DNA from: CAWKDG01 sp963848355
GTDB taxonomy: Bacteria > Actinomycetota > Acidimicrobiia > Acidimicrobiales > UBA8190
Direction: 5' to 3'
NCBI GenBank assembly: GCA_963848355.1
Contig: CAWKDG010000012.1
Span: 1,798,001-1,862,000 of the forward strand
Length of the DNA: 64,000 bases
In this document: positions 17,348 through 25,688 of the stretch, piece by piece
How the letters are laid out: every line of letters starts with the position of its first letter
Numbering within the stretch: position 1 is the stretch's first letter
Position numbers and translations under genes: made by a program
The notes under the pieces: model-generated
The model's input: the letters and a program-made list of their open reading frames with translations, nothing else
What the model was told of the DNA's origin: nothing
Database searches by the model: none

Positions 17348-18610
17348 GTGGCGCGAGAAATCCCCTGGTGGCTGCGCCCGTATGTGATCGGAAGGACGTT
17401 TTCGGTGGCCCCGAGCGAAGCAGAGGTGCGCGCCGCGGTGGCGGCCGTCGAGGACCCCGACCTGCGGCGGGCCATCGGAGGGCTGGGCATGGTGCGCTCC
17501 GTCCGCGTCCAGCGCCGTTCCACCACCGTCGTCCTGGCCATGCCGGTGGCGAGATGGCCGGCGGCGGCGGCGGTGACCGAGGGCGTGGAGCGCGCACTCG
17601 ACCTCGTCGCCCCGGACGCCGGCGCCCGGGTGGACGTCGTCGTGATGACCGACGACGAACGCGCCGCCCTGCACCGCCATCTGGCCGCGCCTTCGGCGGG
17701 GCACGAGAACGGCGACGCCGGTGGTGGGGCCGGCGACCACGGGCACTCCCATGTGCCCCCCAGGGCGCCGGGGGCGGCGCCGGGGCCTCTCGGTCACGAG
17801 GAGGGACGGCCCAATCGGTTCATGGTCCCCGGGACGCGCACGCGCGTCATCGGCATCTCCTCGGGCAAGGGAGGCGTGGGGAAGTCGTCAGTGACGGTCA
17901 ACCTGGCCGTGGCGCTGGCCGCCCGTGGTCACGAGGTGGGGCTCCTCGACGCCGACGTGTACGGCTTCTCCATCCCCAAGATGCTCGGAGTCACGCAGGG
18001 TCCGGTGGCCATCGACGAACTCCTCGTGCCGCCGGTGGTCCACGGCGTCCGTTGCCTGTCCATGGGGTTCTTCGTCCCCGACGAGCAGCCCGTGATCTGG
18101 CGGGGCCCGATGCTGCACAAGGCACTCGAACAGTTCCTGGTGGACGCCTACTGGGGGGAGCCCGAGTTCCTTCTCATCGACATGCCACCGGGGACCGGGG
18201 ACGTGGCGCTGTCGCTCGGTCAGTACCTTCCCCGGACGGAGGTACTGGTGGTGACCACACCGCAGCCCGCCGCCCAGCGCGTCGCCCAGCGCTCGGCCTA
18301 CGCGGCGAAGCAGCTGTCGCTGCCCGTGCGCGGGGTGATCGAGAACATGTCGTGGTTCACCGGCGACGACGGCGTGCGCTACGAGCTCTTCGGCGCCGGC
18401 GGAGGCGATGCCCTCGCCGTCGCCCTCGACGTGCCGCTGCTGGGACGGATCCCGCTCGTGCCCGCTGTGCGCCGGGGGGGCGACAACGGGGTCCCTGTGC
18501 GGATCTCGGATCCCGACGGTGAGGCCGCTCGCGCCTTCGAAGCGCTGGCCGACCGGGTGGAGGCGATCGGTCCCGCCCGTATCTACCGACGCGAACTCAC
18601 CCTTCACTGA
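17348..18610 (+). CDS. mrp: Mrp/NBP35 family Fe-S carrier ATPase
   Basis: A 420-residue P-loop protein. The N-terminal MIP18-like domain (residues 20-105) precedes a Gly/His-rich linker (about 117-152). Then comes a deviant Walker A GKGGVGKS (residues 173-180), followed by DADVYGFSIPKMLG and DMPPGTGD. Mrp proteins carry and transfer Fe-S clusters. The CxxC that normally follows ENMS is absent: here the stretch is ENMSWFTGDDG. Position beside sufR and the cysteine desulfurase supports a role in Fe-S assembly. The start is GTG at 17348. Confidence 0.9.
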   Translation: MAREIPWWLRPYVIGRTFSVAPSEAEVRAAVAAVEDPDLRRAIGGLGMVRSVRVQRRSTTVVLAMPVARWPAAAAVTEGVERALDLVAPDAGARVDVVVMTDDERAALHRHLAAPSAGHENGDAGGGAGDHGHSHVPPRAPGAAPGPLGHEEGRPNRFMVPGTRTRVIGISSGKGGVGKSSVTVNLAVALAARGHEVGLLDADVYGFSIPKMLGVTQGPVAIDELLVPPVVHGVRCLSMGFFVPDEQPVIWRGPMLHKALEQFLVDAYWGEPEFLLIDMPPGTGDVALSLGQYLPRTEVLVVTTPQPAAQRVAQRSAYAAKQLSLPVRGVIENMSWFTGDDGVRYELFGAGGGDALAVALDVPLLGRIPLVPAVRRGGDNGVPVRISDPDGEAARAFEALADRVEAIGPARIYRRELTLH

Positions 18611-18624
18611 CGCCGGCGGCGTCA
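18608..18624. terminator. Hairpin over the stop codons of mrp and dgt
   Basis: TGACGCC (18608-18614) and GGCGTCA (18618-18624) form a perfect 7-bp stem with a 3-nt loop. Both convergent stop codons lie in the stem. No T-tract is present. Confidence 0.4.
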
Positions 18625-19800
18625 CCCGTGCCCGATCTCCTCGATGCCACGGGGAAGGTTCCGGGGCTCCCACCCGAGATCGGCGACGGCACTCGCCATG
18701 GCGAAGCGGTCGGTCATCCCGGCGACGTAGGCGACGGCCGCCTCCAGGGCCTCGCCGCTTCCCCCGGCGAGCCCCCCCCGCTCGTTCACGCCCGGAATGC
18801 GGTTGGGGTGGTCGGCGAAGTGCTCGACGAGCCCGCGGAGCATGGCCACCACGGCCCGACCCTGGGCCACCGACGCCGGACGGAAGTAGATCTGCTCGTA
18901 GTTGCCCTGGCGGAACGCCTCCAGGGCATGGGCCAGGTCCTCGTCCATGCCCACCCGCCCCGACGCCAGCGTGGCGTTCGTCACGCCCTGGATGAAGGAC
19001 CTGAGTTGGTGGGACCGGGTCTCTCCGCACCGTCGCCGCACGGCCTCGGGGAGCATGGCCGGCGTCACGATGCCGGCGGAGACGGCGTCCTCCCAGTCGT
19101 GACAGACATAGGCGATGCGGTCGGCCCAGCTCACGACTTCGCCCTCGGGGCTCGACGGCGCCGGACGCGACCACGAGTGGTTCCGGATCCCGTCGAGCGT
19201 CTCGTCGCAGAGGTTGAGCCCGGCCAGCGACACGTCCGCCCCCCAGACGGCATGGTCGAATCCCCGAGCGACGAAGACGCCGAGGGCGTCTTCGCTGGCG
19301 TGTCCCCCGGGGCCGTGGCCACAGTCATGGCCGAGGGCGATGGCTTCGGTGAGCGCCACGTTGAGTCGACAGGCGCGGGAGATGCCGGTGGCGACCTGGG
19401 CCACCTCGAGGGCGTGGGTCAGCCGCGTCCGTTGGTGGTCGGCCGGGAAGATGAACACCTGGGTCTTGCCCGCCAGCCGCCGGAACGACGAGGAGTGCAG
19501 GATGCGGTCCCGATCACGCTCGAAGCACGTCCGGTAGGGGTCTGGCTCCTCGGCCACCGCCCGCCGTCCGGCGCCGACGGCCCGGGTAGCGCCGTCGGCC
19601 AGGTCGTCCTGGGCGTGTTCACGATCGTCGCGGCCGAAGCCGGTCACGGGGGGCGACGAGCCGATGACGGCGGTCGAGTCGGCGTGAGCGGTACGCATAC
19701 CGGGCCCGCGGTGACCGGCCATGGTGGCGGCCCACCGCCGGGTGCGGTCGCTCTCGACCACGCCTGGCGTCTCCCCTTCCACCGGTCCAGTGTGCTCCAC
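18622..19800 (-). CDS. dgt: Deoxyguanosinetriphosphate triphosphohydrolase (HD domain)
   Basis: A 392-residue HD-domain protein with the metal-binding series H in RLTHALEVAQ, HD in GHDCGHGP and a distal D in SWADRIAY. The FRRLAGKTQVF segment is typical of dGTPase-family enzymes. It hydrolyses dNTPs to deoxynucleoside and triphosphate and helps balance nucleotide pools. The first 75 residues are low-complexity and may not be translated: an ATG at 19722 is an alternative to the GTG at 19800. Confidence 0.85.
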   Translation of the reverse strand: MEHTGPVEGETPGVVESDRTRRWAATMAGHRGPGMRTAHADSTAVIGSSPPVTGFGRDDREHAQDDLADGATRAVGAGRRAVAEEPDPYRTCFERDRDRILHSSSFRRLAGKTQVFIFPADHQRTRLTHALEVAQVATGISRACRLNVALTEAIALGHDCGHGPGGHASEDALGVFVARGFDHAVWGADVSLAGLNLCDETLDGIRNHSWSRPAPSSPEGEVVSWADRIAYVCHDWEDAVSAGIVTPAMLPEAVRRRCGETRSHQLRSFIQGVTNATLASGRVGMDEDLAHALEAFRQGNYEQIYFRPASVAQGRAVVAMLRGLVEHFADHPNRIPGVNERGGLAGGSGEALEAAVAYVAGMTDRFAMASAVADLGWEPRNLPRGIEEIGHG

Positions 19801-19860
19801 GGCTGTATCGTCAGGGGCTGGCCCGCCCCCGGGTCGGTGGTGATCGGAGGAACGAAGCAG

Positions 19861-20097
19861 GTGGACGTGCGCATCGGGATCGTGCAGAGCGCCAAAGAGG
19901 TCGAGGTCGAACTGGCCGACGAGGTCGATCGGGACTCGGTCATCGCCGAGATCGAGACATCGCTTGGCAAGGCGGAGGGCGTCCTGTGGTTCACCGACCG
20001 CAGGGGAAGGCGCGTGGCCGTGCCGGTGGCCAGGGTCGCCTACGTCGAGGTGGGAGCTCCGGTGTCGGAGCGCCGGGTCGGTTTCGGCGCACCCTGA
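19861..20097 (+). CDS. DUF3107 family protein
   Basis: A 78-residue protein starting VDVRIGIVQSAKEV and ending in a conserved RRVAVPVARVAYVEVG region, matching the small actinobacterial DUF3107 family (such as M. tuberculosis Rv3208A/TB9.4). No function is established. GGAGG at 19846-19850 stands 10 bp before the GTG at 19861. The long open frame upstream is antisense to dgt and is not used. Confidence 0.85.
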   Translation: MDVRIGIVQSAKEVEVELADEVDRDSVIAEIETSLGKAEGVLWFTDRRGRRVAVPVARVAYVEVGAPVSERRVGFGAP

Positions 20098-20135
20098 GCA
20101 TTCGTCGGTCCCGCTGGTCCCCGTCTCCGACGACG

Positions 20136-20160
20136 GGCCCGGCGCCGTGACGGCCGGGCC
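20136..20160 (+). terminator. Hairpin after the DUF3107 gene
   Basis: GGCCCGGC (20136-20143) and GCCGGGCC (20153-20160) form an 8-bp all-GC stem with a 9-nt loop, 38 bp after the DUF3107 stop and 48 bp before the first ArsA-type gene. It could terminate the small gene's transcript. Confidence 0.4.
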
Positions 20161-20208
20161 GCGCCGGCCAGGGTCGTGAAGTCGAGCGAGTCAGGGAGGA
20201 CGTGCACG

Positions 20209-21156
20209 ATGGTCGGGCTCCTCGACCGGCGCCTCGTCTTCGTGACGGGCAAGGGTGGCGTCGGCAAGACGACGGTGGCCACCGCCCTGGCCCTGTTCGC
20301 CTCCGAACACGGACGCCGAACCCTGCTGTGCGAGGTCGACGCCAAGGGCGACGTGGCGTCGTTCCTCGAATCGGGTCCCACCGGCTTCACCGCCCGCGAG
20401 GTTCTCCCCGATCTGTCGGCCATGTCGATGGACACCGAAGCCTCGCTGCGTGAGTACCTCCGCCTGAACCTGCGGATCCCGGTCGTGGGCCGGATCGGTC
20501 CCTTGGCCAAGGCCTTCGACTTCGTGGCCACGGCCGCCCCCGGTGTCCGCGAGATTCTGACCGTGGGGAAGCTGTGCTTCGAGGTGCGCGAACAGCACTA
20601 CGACCTGGTGGTGGTGGACGCGCCGGCCACCGGTCACATCATCGGTCAGTTGGCCGCCCCCCAGGCCATCAACGAACTGGTGAAGGTCGGACTCATCCGG
20701 TCGCAGACCGACTGGATGCTCCAGATCCTGTCCGACCCGGCGCAGACGGCGGTGGCCATCGTGACGACCCCCGAGGAGATGCCGGTCAACGAGACGATGG
20801 AACTGGCCGTCCGGATCAAAGAGGAAACCACGGTCGAGTTGGCCGCCGTCATCGTGAACAGGGTTCTGCCCGAACTGTTCGGTCGCAGCGAAGAGGAGGT
20901 CTTCGACCGACTGTGCCGTCCCGATGCCTCGGCCGCCCTGGCCCGACTGGCCGGTGACGACCCCACGGCGGTGCTCACCGCGGCCCGCCTGGCCGTCACG
21001 CTGCGGCGGACCCACGCCGGCCACCTGGAGCGGTTGCGGTCGGCCATCGACCCGGCCGTTCCCATGCTGTATCTGCCTTTCCTCTTCGCCCGCTTCTACG
21101 GTCTGCGCAGTATCCGACAGGTCGCCCATTCGTTGGGCGAGGAACTGGGGTTCTGA
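20209..21156 (+). CDS. ArsA/GET3-type ATPase, first of a tandem pair
   Basis: A 315-residue P-loop ATPase with the deviant Walker A GKGGVGKTT at residues 14-22 and a DAPATGH switch region, as in ArsA/GET3. No arsenic genes (arsB, arsR, arsC) are near. The pair resembles actinobacterial Rv3679/Rv3680-type proteins, which are proposed to act together. The ATG at 20209 has GGGAGGA 8 bp upstream; an in-frame GTG at 20176 is less likely. The stop overlaps the next gene (TGATG). Confidence 0.85.
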   Translation: MVGLLDRRLVFVTGKGGVGKTTVATALALFASEHGRRTLLCEVDAKGDVASFLESGPTGFTAREVLPDLSAMSMDTEASLREYLRLNLRIPVVGRIGPLAKAFDFVATAAPGVREILTVGKLCFEVREQHYDLVVVDAPATGHIIGQLAAPQAINELVKVGLIRSQTDWMLQILSDPAQTAVAIVTTPEEMPVNETMELAVRIKEETTVELAAVIVNRVLPELFGRSEEEVFDRLCRPDASAALARLAGDDPTAVLTAARLAVTLRRTHAGHLERLRSAIDPAVPMLYLPFLFARFYGLRSIRQVAHSLGEELGF

Positions 21157-22346
21157 TGACCCCCCGGCGAGGTGCGGCGACATCGACGGCCGCGGGATCG
21201 CTCGACGGTCTGCTGGCCTCGCGCGAGATCATCGTGGCCTGCGGGCCCGGCGGAGTGGGCAAGACGACCACGGCCGCCGCCGCCGCCGCCATGGCCGCGG
21301 CCCGGGACGGGGGGAAGGTCCTCGTCCTCACCATCGACCCGGCCCGCCGGCTGGCCAACGCCCTGGGGCTCGAGGGCATCGGGAACACCGAACGGCGGGT
21401 CTCCGACGAGGCCTTCGCCTCGGTCGGCGTCAAACCTCGGGGCGAGCTCTACGCCGCCATGCTCGACACCAAGGAGTCCTGGGACGCGCTGATCCGTCAC
21501 CACGCCCCCGACGACCGCACCCGCGACGAGATCCTGGCCAACCCGCTCTACCGGAACATCTCGGGACGGTTCGTCCAGAGCCACGACTACATCGCCATGG
21601 AGCGGTTGTTCGAGATCCACTCCGAGGGCCTCTACGACCTGATCGTGGTGGACACCCCGCCCACCCGCAACGCTCTCGACTTTCTCGACGCCCCCGAGAG
21701 GATGGCCGACTTCTTCTCCAGCCGGTTGCTGCGGTGGTTGATCGTCCCCTACCGGTCCCGGCTGGTGAACTTCGCCTCGAAGCCGTTCTACCAAGTGGCC
21801 GACCGCATCCTGGGAACGCAGTTCCTGGCCGACATCGCCGAGTTCTTCATCCTGTTCCAGACCATGTACGACGGTTTCGTGGAACGGGCCCGAGCCGTCC
21901 AGCGGCTGTTGGCCGACCGTCGGACGTCGTTCATCGTGGTCTCGACGTTGGAGACGGTGCCGCTGCGCGAGGCCGAATATTTCGCCCAGGCCATCACCGA
22001 GCGCAAGCTGCATCTGGGGGCGATCGTCCTCAACAAGGTCCTGCCCGACTATCTGCGCGACACCCACGGGGCGGCCGTGGCCGAACGGTTGCGCGACGGG
22101 GCCGAGGAGATCTCCGAGGCCATCGCCCCCGAGATCGAGGTGCCCGACACGGCGCAGGTGCGACGGGTCCTGGCCGAGGTGGGCCAGAACTACATGGACT
22201 ACCGGCTGGTGGCCCAGAGCGAAGCCGAGAAGCGGGCCGAACTGTCCACGGCGGCGGAGACACTGGTGAGCGTCCCCTACTTCGACACCGACGTCCACGA
22301 TTTCGCCGGGCTGATGCGGCTGGGCGCCGGTCTGTGGGGCGAGTGA
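21156..22346 (+). CDS. ArsA/GET3-type ATPase, second of a tandem pair
   Basis: A 396-residue ATPase with GPGGVGKTT (about residues 30-38), LTIDPARRLANALG and DTPPTRNALDF, all hallmarks of the ArsA family. It is longer than its neighbour and has an inserted alpha-helical region (about 165-240) rich in hydrophobic residues that could bind a client or membrane helix, as in GET3. Translation is coupled to the first gene by a TGATG overlap, so a heteromeric complex is likely. The substrate is unknown. Confidence 0.85.
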   Translation: MTPRRGAATSTAAGSLDGLLASREIIVACGPGGVGKTTTAAAAAAMAAARDGGKVLVLTIDPARRLANALGLEGIGNTERRVSDEAFASVGVKPRGELYAAMLDTKESWDALIRHHAPDDRTRDEILANPLYRNISGRFVQSHDYIAMERLFEIHSEGLYDLIVVDTPPTRNALDFLDAPERMADFFSSRLLRWLIVPYRSRLVNFASKPFYQVADRILGTQFLADIAEFFILFQTMYDGFVERARAVQRLLADRRTSFIVVSTLETVPLREAEYFAQAITERKLHLGAIVLNKVLPDYLRDTHGAAVAERLRDGAEEISEAIAPEIEVPDTAQVRRVLAEVGQNYMDYRLVAQSEAEKRAELSTAAETLVSVPYFDTDVHDFAGLMRLGAGLWGE

Positions 22347-22356
22347 ACGGGGACGG

Positions 22357-23595
22357 TCAGGTCGTCAGCGCGTGGGGGAGGCCGTCGCCGTGGACCTTGG
22401 CCGTGAACATGGCCGTGTCCGCCCGGATCAGGATCGACTCCGGCGTGTCGTCCGGATACGGATGGGCCAGGCCCACGCTGGCGCTGAGCGAGATGGAGCC
22501 GACGGAGAGCTCGGTGGGGTGCTCGATGGCGCGCACCAGACGTTGCGACAGCTTCTCCAAGTCGCCGTCGTTCTCGGTGCGGGCGACGACGACGAACTCG
22601 TCCTCCCCGTAGCGGGCGACGAAGTCGGCCCGCCGTACGGAGCGCTGGAGCCGATCGCCGAGCATGCGCAGCAACTCGTCGCCCACGTCCTGTCCGAACT
22701 CGTCGTTGACGTGCTTGAAGCCGTCGAGGTCGAGGAAGATCACCGCCGTCTTCGGGTCGTCGAGACAGCGCTCGAGGCGGCGGCACAGGGCATCACGGTT
22801 GGGTAGGTCGGTGAGCGGATCACGTGAACCGACGCCGTCGAGGGCTGCCTGCGTTTCACGCAACTGGCTGATGTCGTGGCCCGATACCACCAGTCCCCGG
22901 ACGGTCGGGTCGTCGACCAGGTTCACGAAGCTCAGCTCGAAGGGAACCGACCCCGGACCGTTGCGCCTCACCATCTCGACTTCCACCGTGGTGGGGCCGG
23001 TGCCCCACGGCGGAGCATCGAGGGCGCGCGTCAGGGCAGACGAAAGCACTCGGTGGTCGCGTTCGACGACGAAGTCGTGGAGGGGTCGGCCCTCGACGAG
23101 CTCCTGGTCGTGGCCGAGCAGTCGGGTGATGGCGGCTGATACCGATTGGATCTCGCCCGTCGGTTCCACGAGCATGATGATGCTCGCCGCATTGTGCACG
23201 AGGGTACGGAAACGACCGACCTCGTTGTTGACGACCTCCCAGCGCCGTCGTTCGGTGAGGTCTCGGATGCACAGCACCAACCCGCCGACCGAGCTGTTCC
23301 CGAGGAGATTGGAGCCGATCACCTCGACGAGCTTCCAGTTCTCACCGGCACGCACCCGCAGCTCGAGAGGGGTGCCCACCGTCTTGCCCTGGATGCTCGT
23401 GAGCGCGACCCGGGCCAGTTCCTTGTCCTCACCGTGGACGAGGTCGAGAGCGTTGGTCCCCACCACCGTCTCCGTCGTCGGTCCGAACAGGCGCTCGGCG
23501 GCATCGTTGTGCCACAGGATGCCGCCTATCTGGTCGATGACCACGACGGCGTCCGGCAGCGACTGCATGACCGTGGCGAGACTCTCCTGGTCCAT
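22357..23595 (-). CDS. PAS-PAS-GGDEF diguanylate cyclase-like protein
   Basis: A 412-residue cytosolic protein with two PAS domains (about residues 5-115 and 128-248) and a GGDEF domain (about 255-410). The signature reads GEDEF (330-334) instead of GGDEF, and an RxxD inhibitory site (321-324) precedes it by five residues. The metal-binding FLDLDGFKHVND segment is intact. It probably makes cyclic-di-GMP in response to a PAS-sensed cue, though the signature change leaves activity open. An HD-GYP gene nearby (28982-30019) could degrade the product. Confidence 0.88.
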   Translation of the reverse strand: MDQESLATVMQSLPDAVVVIDQIGGILWHNDAAERLFGPTTETVVGTNALDLVHGEDKELARVALTSIQGKTVGTPLELRVRAGENWKLVEVIGSNLLGNSSVGGLVLCIRDLTERRRWEVVNNEVGRFRTLVHNAASIIMLVEPTGEIQSVSAAITRLLGHDQELVEGRPLHDFVVERDHRVLSSALTRALDAPPWGTGPTTVEVEMVRRNGPGSVPFELSFVNLVDDPTVRGLVVSGHDISQLRETQAALDGVGSRDPLTDLPNRDALCRRLERCLDDPKTAVIFLDLDGFKHVNDEFGQDVGDELLRMLGDRLQRSVRRADFVARYGEDEFVVVARTENDGDLEKLSQRLVRAIEHPTELSVGSISLSASVGLAHPYPDDTPESILIRADTAMFTAKVHGDGLPHALTT

Positions 23596-24101
23596 CTAGA
23601 ACCGTGCCCCCGTGATCATCGAGTCTCCATCGGCTCCCCGGTGCCGTGGGTTGACCGGCGTGCGGGGACGTAAGGGTGGATAGCACCCGATTTGTGCGTC
23701 CGTTGCGCAGGTCAGGCGCCATTCGGGCCCTGCGGCGGGTGGGCAACGAAGGCGAGGATGCGGGCCCACGACGTCCTCGGCCGCCTCGGGCCGGTCGCCC
23801 GTGCGCGCCCACCGTTCTCTTCACGGCGGTTGAGGGAACTGTCCGGCGCGTCGGGGTGCTCCTTGATGTCGATGCGGATGCCGGCGTCGGTCAGGACTCT
23901 TTTCGAGTCGCCCTGCGTGGCCCGTTGTGACCCGTTGTGACCCGTTGTTCCACCTGTGTGCCGAACGACCGCTCGTTGCGGTCACGAGGGCCACGGTCTC
24001 CACAATGACACCGTTGGTGACGCCCGGTGGGTTCGGGTTGTGCTCCCTTGGTTGAAGAAAATGACCGCTATTGCCGACAAGAAAACGTGAGAAAGCAGTC
24101 A
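23596..24101. other. 506-bp region with no convincing gene
   Basis: Lies between the GGDEF gene (which points away to the left) and the unknown gene starting at 24102. Open frames here are short and lack any motif. The right half is less GC-rich than the surroundings, especially 24045-24125. It holds a 10-bp tandem repeat (23921-23948). It probably contains promoters for both flanking divergent genes, but I see no confident -35/-10 pair. Confidence 0.5.
23921..23948. repeat. 10-bp tandem repeat, 2.8 copies
   Basis: The unit CCCGTTGTGA occurs at 23921-23930 and 23931-23940, and its first eight bases recur at 23941-23948. It is intergenic, in the upstream region of the unknown gene at 24102. 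It could be a regulator binding array or simple slippage. Confidence 0.75.
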
Positions 24102-24845
24102 ATGATCAGGAACGAAAAACACGTCGCCATGAGGACTTGCGGGTTCGCTTTCACGACCACCGGACGGCCGTGCGCCAACCACGTCTCCGAGGACGATCTC
24201 TTTTGTCGCGCCGGGCATCCGTGCACGGCGACGACCATGCACCGCGCCCACATCGGGAGGTGGGCGGCGCACCACGGTCATGTCCTCCCTCTCGGTAGCG
24301 GCTCATCGGCCCCGGCGGGGCCCGACCGCCGCCACCGGGCCTCGTTGCTGCTCGCCCGGGCCCTGTCCCACGAGGATGCCGAGGCCGACGGGGTCTGTGC
24401 CGACAGCCTCCTGGCCGATCCGGCCGTGGCCCTGGCCCTCCTCGGTTCACCGGACACCGCCCCTGAGGCGCGCGATGCGGTCGTCCAACGCTTCGGTCTC
24501 GTGGGCGCTCTGCTCGTGGTCGCTCACGAGGACCGGTGGCAGCGTCATCTCGCCGTCCTGTCGGGTGACGCCGACACGACGTCCGCCGCAGACGAAGTGG
24601 CGGCCCACCTCGAACGGCTGGTGAAGCACTTCCCCCACCTCGACGCCCTGGGCCTCGAGATGCTCCTGAACGACCTCGACCGGGCCGAGAGCGGCATGCC
24701 CACCGATCAGGTCGCCGCCGCCCGTCACCGGCTGCACGCGGCCTACGCCGTCGCCGCCCGTGACGGGAGCGAGGTGTCGCACCATGAGTACATGAACTCA
24801 CTCAACGAGGTCCTGAAGATGACGCGTCCGGCCGTGGCCTCGTGA
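24102..24845 (+). CDS. Uncharacterised protein with an N-terminal Cys/His zinc-type motif
   Basis: I do not recognise this protein of about 247 residues. Near the start it has C-X10-C-X10-C-X3-H (TCGF...GRPCANH...FCRAGH), the pattern of small zinc-binding knots. The remaining 170 residues are helical, Ala/Leu/Asp-rich and without membrane segments. The start is uncertain: ATG 24102 has a weak GAGAAAG 6 bp before it, ATG 24129 would still keep the motif, and GTG 24027 would add a 25-residue AT-rich region. The first 30 codons are less GC-rich than the rest. Confidence 0.6.
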   Translation: MIRNEKHVAMRTCGFAFTTTGRPCANHVSEDDLFCRAGHPCTATTMHRAHIGRWAAHHGHVLPLGSGSSAPAGPDRRHRASLLLARALSHEDAEADGVCADSLLADPAVALALLGSPDTAPEARDAVVQRFGLVGALLVVAHEDRWQRHLAVLSGDADTTSAADEVAAHLERLVKHFPHLDALGLEMLLNDLDRAESGMPTDQVAAARHRLHAAYAVAARDGSEVSHHEYMNSLNEVLKMTRPAVAS

Positions 24846-24978
24846 TCGGGAGCCGCCACTAACGCCGACGTCGACAGGGCCGTCCCCATCACGGTCCGGC
24901 CACCGGTGCCGGCCGGTTCGGCCACGCTGCGGGAGACCGCCCTCCGCCGCCTACGATGCGGTCGGAGGTGTGAGCCCA

Positions 24979-25656
24979 ATGACCGACATCGTCGATCCCA
25001 CCCTGGAGACGTACGCCGAAAGCCACACGACCCCACCGCCCCCTCACCTGGTGGCGGTGGACAACGAGACCCGCGACACGCTGGATTTCCCGGGGATGAT
25101 GGTGGGAACTCTCGAAGGTCGTTTCCTCGAGATGCTGGTGTTCGCCCGCCGTCCCCGCCTGGTGCTCGAGATCGGGACCTTCAGCGGGTACTCGTCCCTG
25201 GCCATGGCGTCGGGGCTGGCGCCCGGTGGGCGGATCATCACCTGCGAGCTCAGCCCCGTCCACGCCGCGGCCGCCCGTCGACACATCGCCGCCAGCCCCT
25301 ACGCCGATCGCATCGAGGTCATCGAAGGACCGGCCATCGACACCGTGCACTCCCTCCCCGGCCCTTTCGATTTCGTCTTCATCGACGCCGACAAGGGCAG
25401 CTACCTGGCCTACTACGAGGCCGTCCTACCCAAACTGGCACCCGGCGGCCTCATCGTCGCCGACAACACCCTGTGGAGCGGGAACGTCGTGAACGACGGC
25501 GACCAGTCACCCGACACGCAGGCCATCCGCGCCTTCAACGATGCCGTCGTCGCCGACGGGCGGGTGGTGTGCGTGCAGCTCACGGTGCGCGACGGGGTCA
25601 CGCTCATCCGCCGGGCCGGTGACACCGGCGCCGGCGTCGACGGCCCCGGCGCATAG
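24979..25656 (+). CDS. Caffeoyl-CoA-type O-methyltransferase family protein
   Basis: A 225-residue class I methyltransferase of the metal-dependent O-methyltransferase type. It has VLEIGTFSGYSS for SAM binding (about residues 56-67), FIDADKGSYLAYYE with the metal-binding Asp, and ADNTLWSGNV with further metal ligands. It probably methylates a catechol-like small molecule. The ATG at 24979 is supported by GGAGG at 24964-24968; the GTG at 24970 is too close to that site. Confidence 0.87.
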   Translation: MTDIVDPTLETYAESHTTPPPPHLVAVDNETRDTLDFPGMMVGTLEGRFLEMLVFARRPRLVLEIGTFSGYSSLAMASGLAPGGRIITCELSPVHAAAARRHIAASPYADRIEVIEGPAIDTVHSLPGPFDFVFIDADKGSYLAYYEAVLPKLAPGGLIVADNTLWSGNVVNDGDQSPDTQAIRAFNDAVVADGRVVCVQLTVRDGVTLIRRAGDTGAGVDGPGA

Positions 25657-25688
25657 CGCCGACCGAGACCGACGTCTCGAACGCCGCC

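Noticed and set aside
20209..22346. Arsenic resistance system
   Set aside because: Two ArsA-type ATPases are present, but no arsB, arsR, arsD or arsC, so arsenite efflux is not supported.
23676..23930. 84-codon plus-strand frame in the long gap
   Set aside because: Arginine/proline-rich, no ribosome-binding site, and an alternative frame over the same bases is also open.
23921..23948. CRISPR array
   Set aside because: The repeat unit is only 10 bp without spacers; no other regular repeats of CRISPR size were seen.
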